Source: Gloeotrichia echinulata CP02 (GTDB lineage: Bacteria > Cyanobacteriota > Cyanobacteriia > Cyanobacteriales > Nostocaceae). From it: a stretch of DNA of 64,000 bases. The stretch lies in the NCBI GenBank assembly GCA_038087035.1, contig CP051187.1, positions 3,787,001 to 3,851,000 on the forward strand. The letters are read 5' to 3'. Position 1 is the first letter of the stretch; each line of letters starts with the position of its first letter. This document shows, in pieces, positions 31,165 through 40,887 of the stretch. The notes under the pieces were generated by a model. It searched no databases. It was not told the origin of the DNA and saw only the letters and a list, made by a program, of their open reading frames with translations. The position numbers and the translations under genes were made by a program.

Positions 31165-31460
31165 GAATGGTAGGTTTAACGCCTCATCGCCGGGAAAATC
31201 AGGGTTTTTTGGTGTCGTTACCGAAAGCTTGGGTCTAGAGCCGCCGTTCTTCTAGGACGGCTTTTTGGTAAAATAGTGGCAACAGGCAGGGCATTGTCTG
31301 TCGTTGCTCGGTAATGTAAGACGGGCTATGCCTGCTATTGCTGTTTGAATCCAGAATCCCTGAACTTTCAGATCAGGGAGTATGTCAAATGATCTTCGGG
31401 GGAGCAAGGCCTAGGTCCGGTACTGATGATCTTCGGGGGGCGCAAGGCCTAGGTCCGGTA
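31165..31460 (+). mobile_element. Orphan IS200/IS605-type right end and tandem 35-bp duplication
   Basis: GACGGCTTTTTGGTAAAATAG, GTGGCAACAGGCAGGGCATT and the terminal hairpin AATCCCTGA..TCAGATCAGGGAG followed by TATGTCAA (31379-31388) recur at 53640-53740. The end form matches the right ends of the tnpB elements in the window, but no transposase is present. Directly after it GATCTTCGGGGG..AGGTCCGGTACTG is repeated twice (31390-31461). 30672-31164 has no recognisable gene. Confidence 0.55.
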
Positions 31461-31686
31461 CTGTGGTTTGTGGTGATTGCGTGAAAATTGCTGTAAGTTG
31501 ATACCAATGGCGTCTAGCCTGGAAACAGTAATCTTGGCAAATAGTCATTTACTAAGGACGTAAGACCCTGAAATCCCAAAAAAATTTCAGGGTCTTGCTG
31601 GTGGGCTTTCTCCTGGGATACTTGTAACCTATTTCCCAGAAACAATTTGACGTTTATTGACAAACTACACCAAAAAGCCGATTTTA

Positions 31687-32562
31687 ATGAAATTTATGCT
31701 TATAATCAGTCGCTTTTGGAATATGGCTGTTGCCTTGCTGGTAATTATATTACTGGGATGTTCAACAGCGCTCCCGTCCCAAGCATTTACAACAGAAAAA
31801 CTATTAGAAAAAATACCAGTTGTACCTACTAGAACCTCAACTAGCATTCACCTACTTTTGGGAAATCCCAGCAATGCAACTGAGAACACTGATAATTTAG
31901 ACAACTACCTCGTGAAGAAGCCGCAGTATGCACTATCTTACAACAATAGCAAAGGCACACCTAATTGGGTGAGTTGGCAACTCAATCAGTCATGGCTGGG
32001 TGAAGTAGAGCGCCAAAATGACTTTCGCCCTGACAGCTCGCTGCCTGAAAGTTTTGTGCGGATAACTCCAAGTATATACTCTCGTTCAGGTTACGACAAA
32101 GGTCATCTTGCACCATCGGCAGACCGCACTAAGACAAAAGAGGATAATGCTGCTACCTTCTTGATGTCTAATATGATGCCTCAAACACCAGATAATAATA
32201 GAAACACTTGGGCTAATTTAGAAGAATATTCACGAGACTTGGTGCGTGAGGGTAAAGAACTTTATATTATCGCAGGACCTGCTGGTAGTCTAGACGAACC
32301 TCTGAAGGATAAGGTGACAATTCCTGAATCCACTTGGAAGATTGTGGTGGTTTTAGACCGGCTCAATTCTAGGCTCAAAGGAATTACTGCTAATACTCGC
32401 GTTATTGCAGTTAATGTTCCTAATGAGGAAGTAGTGGACAACGATTGGAGGAATTATACAGTCAGTGTTGACGAATTAGAAGAACTTACAGGCTATGATT
32501 TTATTTCTAATGTTTCTCCAAATATTCAGGAAGTGATTGAAAGTCGGGTAGATAATCTGTAA
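31687..32562 (+). CDS. nucA: Secreted DNA/RNA non-specific endonuclease, NucA type
   Basis: A 291-residue sugar-non-specific nuclease of the beta-beta-alpha-metal family. An N-terminal membrane segment MAVALLVIILLGCSTALPS has a lipobox-like LLGC, so it is a lipoprotein or secreted. The catalytic region is SGYDKGHLAPSADR with the general-base His, where the usual DRGH has Lys for Arg, followed by MMPQTPDNNRNTWANLEEY with the metal-binding Asn. It is collinear with Anabaena NucA throughout. The start at ATG 31687 is preferred to TTG 31657. The inhibitor gene nuiA lies just downstream on the opposite strand. Confidence 0.93.
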   Translation: MKFMLIISRFWNMAVALLVIILLGCSTALPSQAFTTEKLLEKIPVVPTRTSTSIHLLLGNPSNATENTDNLDNYLVKKPQYALSYNNSKGTPNWVSWQLNQSWLGEVERQNDFRPDSSLPESFVRITPSIYSRSGYDKGHLAPSADRTKTKEDNAATFLMSNMMPQTPDNNRNTWANLEEYSRDLVREGKELYIIAGPAGSLDEPLKDKVTIPESTWKIVVVLDRLNSRLKGITANTRVIAVNVPNEEVVDNDWRNYTVSVDELEELTGYDFISNVSPNIQEVIESRVDNL

Positions 32563-32633
32563 TCGGCTGTTCTACATTTAGGGAATTGCAATAAAAAAAT
32601 ATCTCATCGTAGGGGCGCGGGCGCAAGGACTTA

Positions 32634-32655
32634 GGGGCGCAAGGCCTTGCGCCCC
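32634..32655. repeat. GGGGCGCAAGG palindrome between nucA and nuiA
   Basis: A perfect copy, preceded by a partial duplicate (GGGGCGCGGGCGCAAGGACTT). It lies between the convergent nucA and nuiA stop codons and could act as a hairpin terminator. Confidence 0.85.
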
Positions 32656-32721
32656 TACGAAGCCCCAAATTGGCGGGCGATAGGTGGGCATTGCCCACCC
32701 TACAGATACTGTATAATCCAA

Positions 32722-33120
32722 TCAAGTTTCGATAACTTTAGTGGAAAGTCCCGCTAAATTTCCTGTGGGGGTTTCTCCGACAACATACACATCAATTTCA
32801 ATTTTTCCGAGACGATACACTTGCAAATTGCTCAAATTTTGTTTGAGGATATGTACTAGCTTTTGATATCGTGTGACAGTTTCTGTTTCTTCATCACCAT
32901 ACCAGTCTTCTGGGGTTGTGGCGACACTGAAGAAATCATCTACTGTGACAACTTGAAGTGGTGTATCGTTAGATTGATGAGTCTGTTGTAGAACTTTTTC
33001 AGATGTTGCTGGTGCTGTAACTTCCCACAAGAATGGTTCTAGGGGATAGTCACTTTCACTCATAAAAAGTAAACCGTCAGATGCTACGTTGAGTTGCTCT
33101 TTGATTTGGTTGTTACTCAT
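32722..33120 (-). CDS. nuiA: Nuclease A inhibitor (NuiA-like)
   Basis: A 132-residue acidic cytoplasmic protein matching the layout of Anabaena NuiA: IKEQLNVASDGLLFMSESDYPLEPFLWE, TTPEDWYGDEE, and the end YRLGKIEIDVYVVGETPTGNLAGLSTKVIET. NuiA binds NucA one-to-one and protects the cell from unexported nuclease; the C-terminal Thr is a metal ligand in the known complex and is conserved here. It converges with nucA, 159 bp between stops. The fold is PR-1-like in the structurally known member. Start ATG 33120 is clear. Confidence 0.92.
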   Translation of the reverse strand: MSNNQIKEQLNVASDGLLFMSESDYPLEPFLWEVTAPATSEKVLQQTHQSNDTPLQVVTVDDFFSVATTPEDWYGDEETETVTRYQKLVHILKQNLSNLQVYRLGKIEIDVYVVGETPTGNLAGLSTKVIET

Positions 33121-33619
33121 TGGTTTTACCAGTGAAATGTGATGTTACGAAGTGCCTAACGTAGGCGATCGCTTAAAGGGTATCATCCATCCACAGGAGC
33201 AGTCCTAATGCACCCGTGCTGTGTAATCGCGATTGATTGCGGCGTCACACCGGGGACTCCTACCATTCAAACTACGATGCTTCGATTTATCAGGCATACA
33301 TAAATATTGGTATAACATGTGACGTTTAATCCGAAAATGTAGAAATCACGCATAGGCTGATTAATTGACTTCAAATGCTTGTATTTGAGACATAAATCCG
33401 GTTTTGATTTAGTTTTGACTTACGTATTTACACGATAAAAAGCTTTTTTGATAATAAAATTTTACATAGTTATGAGGGTAATATAGTCCAATCTTCTAGC
33501 AGATTTTTGGCTGCTGACTCAGCCTACAATATATTTTGATTGTGACATGCAGCTTTAGTCCTGGTTTACGGAAAATGCCTATCAAAGGTCACATTGATTG
33601 GTTTGGCACCAATCCCCAA

Positions 33620-33910
33620 TCCCCAATAGTAAGGAGTAAGGAGTAATGAGTAATGAGTAATGAGTAATGAGTAATGAGTAATGAGTAAGGAGTAATGAGT
33701 AATGAGTAAATTAATCCAATCCCCAATACTTCTCTACGAACGCGAGTGCGTGTGGGAGACAGAGGCTACGCCAACGACAAGCTCAGTACAAGTCCCCAAT
33801 CCCCAATCCCCAATCCCTGGTAACAGAGCGGAGCCGTACCACTACGTGGAAGCAAGCTACGCGTAGCGTCCGCACCAGAAGTGCAATCCCCAATCCCCAA
33901 TCCCACTTGT
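33620..33910. repeat. Heptamer arrays (GAGTAAT and CCCAATC types) upstream of apcE
   Basis: GAGTAAT/GAGTAAG units run from about 33633 to 33710, flanked and followed by CCCAATC units (33608-33625, 33716-33730, 33797-33822, 33886-33903), with a GCGTAGCGTC-type palindromic block at 33830-33880. No gene occurs in 33121-34174; the last 150 bp before 34175 should hold the apcE promoter. Confidence 0.85.
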
Positions 33911-34174
33911 AACTTTTAGATACAAAACTTAGATTTGATCTCAGAGAAGTTGAAATGTTTATTTGCAAAATTGGCGGATCTACGTTACAGGTTCTACATA
34001 CTTCTTAATAAATTAACAGTGCAACCTCAAAACGTTCTAATCTAAAAGCTGACTGGATTAATTTACTGGCAGTTTTGCAGGCAACACTTATAATGCATAA
34101 CTACACCAAAGTGTCAAGCCTCAAAGCAACCCAGACTTAAGACATAAACTTATGATGGGAGTTTTACAAATCCG

Positions 34175-37100
34175 ATGAGTGTTAAGGCAAGTGGTGGAAG
34201 CTCAGTTGCGCGTCCGCAACTATATCAAACCCTAGCTGTGGCAAGAATTTCCCAAGCGGAACAGCAAGACCGCTTTTTGGGATCTGGTGAACTAAATGAA
34301 TTAGCCAGCTATTTTGCATCTGGTGCAAAGCGTCTAGAAATTGCCCAGACTCTCACAGACAATTCTGAGGTGATTGTATCTCGGGCTGCCAACAGAATTT
34401 TTGTTGGCGGTTCCCCAATGGCTTTTTTAGAAAAGCCCAAAGAAGCAGAATTGGCTATGGTCGGCGCCAGCACAAATGTAGCAGAAGGAATGAAGCTGGG
34501 AACCGTAACCTACGTTGAAAGTCGGGGTGGATTCCTAGAAAATTTGCGTTCAATCTTTAATACTTCTGCCGGCGGACCGACACCTCCTGGCTTTAGACCG
34601 ATAAATATTGCCCGTTATGGTCCTAGCAACATGGCTAAGAGCTTGCGGGACTTATCGTGGTTCTTGCGGTATGCTACTTATGCGATCGTGGCAGGGGACC
34701 CCAGCATTATCGCCGTGAATACAAGGGGTTTGCGGGAAATTATCGAAAATGCTTGCTCTGGTGAAGCAACAATTGTGGCTTTACAAGAAATTAAAGCAGC
34801 AGCCCTTTCTTATTTCCGCAAAGATGCTGAAGCTACAGACATTGTGTCTCAATACATGGATGTGTTGCTGACAGAATTCCAAGGGCCTACACCGTCCAAT
34901 AAGGTGCGCCAACGTCCTTCTAGTGACCAACAAGGCTTACAACTACCCCAGATTTATTTTACAGCGGCTGAACGGCGTCCTAAGTTTGTCATGAAGCCTG
35001 GGTTGTCGGCTACTGAAAAAAATGAGGTAATTAAAGCAGCTTATCGGCAAATTTTTGAGCGCGACATTACCCGTGCTTATAGCTTGTCGATATCTGACCT
35101 GGAATCTAAGGTTAAGAACGGCGACATCTCAATGAAAGAGTTTGTCCGTCGTTTAGCAAAATCTCCTCTTTACCAAAAACAGTTTTACCAGCCTTTTATT
35201 AACAGCCGTGTAATTGAGTTGGCGTTCCGTCATATTTTGGGACGTGGACCAAGTAGCCGCGAAGAAGTACAAAAATACTTTGCGATTATTTCTAACGGTG
35301 GTCTACCAGCTTTAGTTGATGCCTTGGTAGATTCTCAAGAATACGGCGACTACTTTGGGGAAGAAACAGTACCCTATCTGCGGGGTCTGGGTCAAGAAGC
35401 ACAAGAATGTCGCAACTGGGGACCGCAGCAAGACCTGTTTAACTACAGTGCGCCGTTCCGGAAAATACCTCAGTTTATTACCACATTTGCGGCTTACGAG
35501 CAACCCCTACCAGACCAACATCCCTACGGTTCTGGTAATGACCCACTGGAAATTCAGTTTGGCGCGATTTTCCCGAAAGAAACTCGCAATCCCAGCACCA
35601 GTCCCGCACCTTTTGGTAAAGATACTAAGCGGATTCTGATTCACCAAGGGGCTGGGATTAATAACCAAAATAGCAATCCCGCTGCACGGGGTGAAGCACC
35701 CGGTTCTTTGGGACCAAAGGTGTTCAAATTAGACCAAACTCCTGCTACCTTCAACAAGAAGACTGGTAAGGGTACGAGCGTGAAATTCTCCGAAATTTCC
35801 ACGCAAGCCGTGATTCGAGCGATTTATTTGCAAGTTTTTGGTCGCGATGTCTACGAAGGTCAGCGCCAAAAAGTATGGGAAATTAAGCTGGAAAACGGCG
35901 AAATTTCTGTCCGGGAATTTGTCCGTGGTTTGGCTAAGTCGGATCTATTCCGCAATCAGTACTGGTCATCGCTGTATGTGTGTAAAGCGATTGAATACAT
36001 CCACCGTCGCTTATTGGGTCGTCCTACCTACGGTCGTCAAGAAATCAACAAATATTTTGACATCGCCGCCAAAAAGGGCTTTTATGCCGTAGTCGATGCG
36101 ATCATTGACAGTCTAGAGTACACCGAGGCTTTTGGTGAAGACACCATTCCTTACGAACGGTATCTGACACCGGCTGGTGAAGCGAAGCGACGCTTGCGGG
36201 TTGGTAGTATTCGCGAAGACGTTGGTGCAAAAGTCCAAAAACAAGAAACACCACGCTTTGTCGAACTGGGCACAGTTACAGCAGATCGGAGTCTACCAGA
36301 TATTCAATTCCGGATCAACCAAGGTGTTAGTAAGCAGCGGGAACAAACAAAAATCTTCAAGTTGGTGGCGAATACCAGCGACAAAGTGGCTGTGAAAACT
36401 TTGATTGGCGCGGCTTATCGTCAGATTTTTGAACGAGATGTTGCACCATACATCGCCAAAAACGAATTCTCAAGTTTAGAAAGTAAGCTGGGGAATGGCG
36501 AAATCACCGTCAAGGAATTTATTGAAGCTTTGGGTTACTCGAACCTCTACTTGAAAGAGTTCTACACACCCTACCCCAACACCAAGGTGATTGAACTAGG
36601 AACCAAACACTTCTTAGGACGGGCACCATTAGACCAGGCAGAAATCCGCAAATATAACCAGATTTTGGCAACTCAAGGTATTCGTGCCTTTATAGCTAGC
36701 CTGCTCAACAGTGCGGAGTATAGCCAGGTATTTGGTGAAGATACAGTTCCTTACCGTCGCTTCCCAGCCTTACCAGCAGCCAACTTCCCCAATACTGAAA
36801 AGCTTTACAACCAGCTGACCAAGCAAAATGATGATGTGGTTGTACCTAGCTTTGTGCCTGTAAAAGTGCGTATAGAATATGACAGCATTAATGACGCAGC
36901 CCTCGACCATACCGAGCCAGCGTTTACTGCAGTAGCTCGTTCCATTAACAATGGACTGGGAGAGTTGGTAGAAGTTGGTGTGGATACAACCCGCCGTAAA
37001 CCAGCCCGGATTTACCGCTGGACTGATACAACCACCCTTGCAGACAAACAACAGATCATCAACGCTGCTTATGAGCAGGTGTTGGATGTATTTAGCAGTG

Positions 37101-37414
37101 ATGTCCGCAGTAGCGAACTAGACAGCAAATTGCGGAATGGGGAAATTTCCGTCCGTGAGTTTGTGCGTCAACTAGCCAGCTCAGAAATCTATCGCCAACG
37201 CTTCTATACGCCTTATCCCAACACCAAAGTGATTGAATTTCTATTCCGTCACCTATTGGGACGCGCACCCGCCACCAAGGGCGAAATCAGCGCCTATAGC
37301 CAGCTACTGGCTGATGGCGGTTTAACAGCCGCTGTCGAGGCAATTGTCGATAGTCCAGAGTATACCCGCTACTTCGGTGAAGACGTGGTACCTTACCGAA
37401 AAACTGGGTTTTAA
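34175..37414 (+). CDS. apcE: Phycobilisome core-membrane linker ApcE (LCM)
   Basis: A 1079-residue linker and terminal emitter. The N-terminal phycobilin domain (about residues 18-240) has the chromophore cysteine in ENACSGEATI and an inserted loop; four linker REP domains follow, recognisable by repeated YRQIFERD / EYxxxFGEDTVPY motifs (about 285-410, 540-665, 745-865, 950-1075), separated by Pro/Gly-rich arms. Four REPs indicate a core larger than tricylindrical, as in Nostoc and Mastigocladus (five cylinders is known for such proteins). It docks the phycobilisome on the thylakoid and passes energy to photosystem II. apcA starts 1.2 kb downstream. Confidence 0.98.
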   Translation: MSVKASGGSSVARPQLYQTLAVARISQAEQQDRFLGSGELNELASYFASGAKRLEIAQTLTDNSEVIVSRAANRIFVGGSPMAFLEKPKEAELAMVGASTNVAEGMKLGTVTYVESRGGFLENLRSIFNTSAGGPTPPGFRPINIARYGPSNMAKSLRDLSWFLRYATYAIVAGDPSIIAVNTRGLREIIENACSGEATIVALQEIKAAALSYFRKDAEATDIVSQYMDVLLTEFQGPTPSNKVRQRPSSDQQGLQLPQIYFTAAERRPKFVMKPGLSATEKNEVIKAAYRQIFERDITRAYSLSISDLESKVKNGDISMKEFVRRLAKSPLYQKQFYQPFINSRVIELAFRHILGRGPSSREEVQKYFAIISNGGLPALVDALVDSQEYGDYFGEETVPYLRGLGQEAQECRNWGPQQDLFNYSAPFRKIPQFITTFAAYEQPLPDQHPYGSGNDPLEIQFGAIFPKETRNPSTSPAPFGKDTKRILIHQGAGINNQNSNPAARGEAPGSLGPKVFKLDQTPATFNKKTGKGTSVKFSEISTQAVIRAIYLQVFGRDVYEGQRQKVWEIKLENGEISVREFVRGLAKSDLFRNQYWSSLYVCKAIEYIHRRLLGRPTYGRQEINKYFDIAAKKGFYAVVDAIIDSLEYTEAFGEDTIPYERYLTPAGEAKRRLRVGSIREDVGAKVQKQETPRFVELGTVTADRSLPDIQFRINQGVSKQREQTKIFKLVANTSDKVAVKTLIGAAYRQIFERDVAPYIAKNEFSSLESKLGNGEITVKEFIEALGYSNLYLKEFYTPYPNTKVIELGTKHFLGRAPLDQAEIRKYNQILATQGIRAFIASLLNSAEYSQVFGEDTVPYRRFPALPAANFPNTEKLYNQLTKQNDDVVVPSFVPVKVRIEYDSINDAALDHTEPAFTAVARSINNGLGELVEVGVDTTRRKPARIYRWTDTTTLADKQQIINAAYEQVLDVFSSDVRSSELDSKLRNGEISVREFVRQLASSEIYRQRFYTPYPNTKVIEFLFRHLLGRAPATKGEISAYSQLLADGGLTAAVEAIVDSPEYTRYFGEDVVPYRKTGF

Positions 37415-38624
37415 CGAATCGCGGAAGTCCCCACCTTCAACGAAGTAAGGTGGGGATGGACAGTGGACGATGACGAAAACATCTTGAGCCGACATTAACC
37501 GCCAGGTTGATTAGAGATCGGGATGGTTGAGGAATCGTCAATAGTTTGTGAGACAATATTGATGGTCGTTGACCCACCCGAATGACTAAGAGGCCACCCT
37601 TGGGGTATAAAGTATGTACTCGGCAGAGATCGCTTAAGCTGAAAACCTAGCTGGTTGACCATTGTCGTAAATCCAAGGCGAGTAAGACGAAAAGTAATCA
37701 AACTATCTGCGGAAGGCGGATAGCTGCGCGGGTTCTCTCTTGAGAAGATAAAGGTAGAAATACCAGAGACGCTGTGTAAGACTTAGACCGGATTTGGTTC
37801 CGCTTCCTCAGTCATGAGTACGCCCAACAGAGCAACGGCGAACGAGACGCGAAACGATGATGGTTGTTTCTTTTGAAGCTCCTGCTTCAGCGGATCTTGC
37901 CGGAGTACTTCACGCTCCATCCTTCGGGGACTGGGGACACTTCGGCAAGCTCAGTGCATCGCTGGGGACTGGGGGACAACTTCTAATTCCTACTCCCTTC
38001 CCGGTCTTTGATTACCTATAATTCAATACAGTTCAGTTAAGAAAATTGTCGTAGGGGCACGGCACGAATAAAATTGTCATTAGAAGAAAAGATTTTGGAT
38101 GCCGTGCCCCTACATTGACCTATAATTTTCCTTCTTCTCTACGTTCCCTACGGGACGCTACGCGAACGCGTTGGCGGAGCCTCTGTCTACGACACGCACT
38201 CGCGTTCGTAGAGAAGCGTGTCGGAGATAGACGCACTCGCGAATGCAGAAGCTCAAAATTATTTCCCTACGGGACGCTCCGCGTTCGCGTAGCGTCCCGT
38301 AGGGAACGGTAATCTTCCAGCGGTTCGGGAGTAACTCCTAACTCCCATCGCAACCTTTCGTAACATCGGTTTCAGATTGCCGAAATTACGTAAATCTGAA
38401 AGGGAATATTACAAAGTGTTAAGAACAGTCATAAATGCTCAACATAATGCCGGAGAATGTTTTGCGGAAGGTAATTGAGTTTTTTGAGCTTGTTTACTGA
38501 TATTAAGGCAAGCAGTTCGTAATTCATATTCAAAACATTTTGTCAAGTGTTTTGTCTAAAAAACGAAAAAAACTCAGTTAACTAACAATAAAGTCGCACC
38601 AGTTTAATTAAATTCTGGTTTCAT
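37415..38624. other. Long apcE-apcA spacer with repeats
   Basis: I see no gene. It holds the CGAATCGCGGAAGTCCCCACC repeat at 37414, CACTTCGGCAAGCTCAGTGC (37939), a GGGGCACGGCA palindrome split by about 40 bp (38049-38114), and palindromic blocks with CCCTACGGGACGCT (38150-38310). The stretch 37440-37920 is repeat-poor and GC-balanced and may carry an unrecognised RNA or decayed gene. The apcA promoter should be in the last 300 bp. Confidence 0.5.
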
Positions 38625-38645
38625 TTGTACTGGAGGAATCCATTA

Positions 38646-39131
38646 ATGAGTATCGTCACGAAAGCGATCGTGAATGCTGACGCAGAAGCCCGCTATCTCA
38701 GCCCCGGTGAACTAGATCGGATCAAGAGCTTTGTTTCCACTGGTGAGCGCCGTCTTCGCATTGCTCAAGTTTTGACCGACAGCCGCGAGCGTTTGGTTAA
38801 GAGCGCAGGCGAACAAGTGTTCCAAAAGCGTCCTGATGTTGTATCTCCTGGTGGTAACGCTTACGGTCAAGAATTGACCGCTACTTGCTTGCGTGACCTG
38901 GATTACTACCTCCGCCTCGTTACCTACGGAATCGTATCTGGTGATGTTACACCCATCGAAGAAATCGGTGTAATCGGCGCTCGTGAAATGTACAAGTCCT
39001 TGGGTACTCCTATCGAAGGTATTACCGAAGGTATCCGTGGTCTGAAGAATGCTGCTGCTTCCTTGCTGTCTGCTGAAGATGCAGCTGAAGCTGGTGCTTA
39101 CTTTGACTATGTAATTGGCGCCCTATCGTAG
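38646..39131 (+). CDS. apcA: Allophycocyanin alpha subunit
   Basis: A 161-residue phycobiliprotein. The phycocyanobilin attachment Cys81 is in TATCLRDLDYYLRLVTYGIVSGD; the rest is the usual globin-like helix bundle ending AAEAGAYFDYVIGALS. Start ATG 38646 follows GGAGG by nine bases; an upstream in-frame ATG (38625) is disregarded because MSIVTKAIVNADAEARYLSPGEL is the family N-terminus. It is the first gene of apcABC, with 60 bp to apcB. The codon use (many C-ending Arg, Asn, Tyr codons) suggests very high expression. Confidence 0.99.
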   Translation: MSIVTKAIVNADAEARYLSPGELDRIKSFVSTGERRLRIAQVLTDSRERLVKSAGEQVFQKRPDVVSPGGNAYGQELTATCLRDLDYYLRLVTYGIVSGDVTPIEEIGVIGAREMYKSLGTPIEGITEGIRGLKNAAASLLSAEDAAEAGAYFDYVIGALS

Positions 39132-39191
39132 GGTGAAGCCGTTTCCCTGCTGAAACAATTGTAATACGGTTGGAAATAAGGAATTAACAAC

Positions 39192-39680
39192 ATGGCTCAA
39201 GACGCAATTACCGCTGTAATTAATTCTGCGGATGTTCAAGGTAAGTATCTTGATAAGAATGCTTTAGACAAGTTAAAAGCTTACTTCTCTACAGGTGAAC
39301 TGCGTGTACGTGCTGCTGGCACCATCAGCGCTAACGCTGCGGCGATCGTTAAAGAAGCTGTAGCAAAATCTTTGCTATACTCTGACGTAACCCGTCCCGG
39401 TGGTAACATGTATACCACCCGCCGTTACGCTGCTTGTATCCGCGATTTGGATTACTACCTCCGCTATGCTACCTATGCTATGTTAGCTGGCGATGTTTCC
39501 ATCCTGGATGAGCGCGTATTGAATGGTTTGAAAGAAACCTATAACTCCTTGGGTGTACCTGTCGGTTCTACCGTACAAGCTATCCAAGCAATCAAAGAAG
39601 TAACCGCTAGCTTAGTCGGTTCTGATGCCGGTAAGGAAATGGGTACTTACTTAGACTATATCTCCTCTGGCTTGAGCTAA
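39192..39680 (+). CDS. apcB: Allophycocyanin beta subunit
   Basis: A 162-residue phycobiliprotein partner of ApcA. Chromophore Cys82 is in YAACIRDLDYYLRYATYAMLAGD, and Asn72 (RPGGNMYTTRR), the residue methylated in beta subunits, is present. With ApcA it builds the trimers of the core cylinders. ATG 39192 has a GGAAATAAGGA-type ribosome site upstream. A 238-bp spacer with imperfect GTGCTAG repeats separates it from apcC, consistent with partial transcription stop after apcB. Confidence 0.99.
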   Translation: MAQDAITAVINSADVQGKYLDKNALDKLKAYFSTGELRVRAAGTISANAAAIVKEAVAKSLLYSDVTRPGGNMYTTRRYAACIRDLDYYLRYATYAMLAGDVSILDERVLNGLKETYNSLGVPVGSTVQAIQAIKEVTASLVGSDAGKEMGTYLDYISSGLS

Positions 39681-39918
39681 TAGCTAGTTTGCACTTAATT
39701 TAATATTTAGGTGCGGCTTGATTAAGGTCTGGAAATCAAGTGTGAGTGCTAGGACGTTCTATTGCTTATCTGGAATTAAATAAATTTTTCACTGATGAGT
39801 GCTAGCGGTCTGGTATTGATGTTTGATTTCCAGCCTGGGAATGATTAGTTTTTAAAGATTTGCACTCAAGATTTTGAAATAAAAAAGTTTTCATCATCAC
39901 TAAAGGAGATTTCACATC

Positions 39919-40125
39919 ATGTCCCGGTTATTTAAAGTTACTGCTCTTGTTCCCAGCCAAACCAGAATTCGTACCCAGCGTGAACTGCAAAACACCTACT
40001 TCACCAAGTTAGTTCCCTACGAAAACTGGTTTCGTGAACAGCAACGCATTCAAAAAGCTGGTGGAAAAATCATCAAAGTTGAACTGGCGACTGGTAAGCA
40101 AGGTGCTAATACCGGGTTGTCTTAA
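39919..40125 (+). CDS. apcC: Phycobilisome core linker, 7.8 kDa
   Basis: A 68-residue core linker of the CpcD-like family: MSRLFKVTALVPSQTRIRTQRELQNTYFTKLVPYENWFREQQRI, then GGKIIKVELATGKQGANTGLS. It caps the core allophycocyanin trimers. A strong ribosome site AAAGGAG lies twelve bases before ATG 39919. It is the last gene of the cluster and is followed by a clear terminator. Confidence 0.98.
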   Translation: MSRLFKVTALVPSQTRIRTQRELQNTYFTKLVPYENWFREQQRIQKAGGKIIKVELATGKQGANTGLS

Positions 40126-40161
40126 TTACTATAGACCAATCAATATTTTATTTAATTTTTA

Positions 40162-40187
40162 AGGGGTCGGTAAAGACCTCTTTTTTG
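40162..40187 (+). terminator. Intrinsic terminator after apcC
   Basis: The stem AGGGGTC (40162-40168) pairs with GACCTCT (40175-40181), a six-base loop between, followed by six T residues. Position 37 bp after the apcC stop fits the end of the apcABC transcript. Confidence 0.85.
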
Positions 40188-40189
40188 TT

Positions 40190-40800
40190 GTTTGTCATTG
40201 GTCATTGGTCATTGGTCATTTGTCATTTGTCATGACTACTTTGGATACTGATGCTGTTTCAATCCCGCGAACGGGTTTCATTAATTTTGTCAGGATCTGT
40301 TCGCTTGACACTTTCTGCGACACGCTCCGCGTAAAGCCTGCGGTATAGCTTCGCGTTCGCGTAGCGTCCCGTAGGGAACGTAGAGAAAGACACGAAGTTA
40401 TAAGAGTTTCAGAGAGTTGTTGCGTAAGTCCTGAAATTGTTTCAAAATTGTGACGTACTCCACACACTCCCTTTCAGGTGAGTGTGGGCTTCTGTGCGAC
40501 TCTTCTATGAAGACATTGACTGAGCTTTAAGACTGTGCTACCCACGGTTCTTTGGTTAAGCCAAACAATTAGCTTTTATTTTAATAGGCTGCTTTTCAGC
40601 ATTTAATTGGATTACACCTACTGGTTAAAATTATATCAAATATTTTGAAAAAAAACAAGAAAGTGTTCATTCCTCACCGACCAACATTGCTGATTTCGCT
40701 ATGCTCAATTTCGCTCGTTGGTCAATTCGTCACTCACGCGCCATTCATCCCACGCTCATTCGAGTGAGCGTGGGGCTTCTGTCGGGAAAGCTAAATCGTC
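40190..40800. repeat. Repeat-filled spacer with two orphan IS200/IS605-type hairpin ends
   Basis: TCATTGG/TCATTTG heptamers lie at 40194-40233. A CGCGTAGCGTCCCGTAGGGA block is at about 40350-40380. On the minus strand AGAAGCCCACACTC..GAGTGTG followed by GTACGTCAC (40450-40495) and AGAAGCCCCACGCTCACTC..GAGCGTGGG (40748-40785) have the GAAGCC-hairpin form of the tnpB right ends elsewhere in the window. No transposase gene is left. Confidence 0.6.
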
Positions 40801-40887
40801 AACCATACCATATGTGCCATCTTATATAAACGGTGCTGTGCAAGCACTCCATTATATTATGACTGCTAACTCCTAACTTTACACATC

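Noticed and set aside
37495..37701. 68-residue minus-strand ORF after apcE
   Set aside because: No ribosome site, no recognisable family, odd composition; kept only as part of an unexplained spacer.
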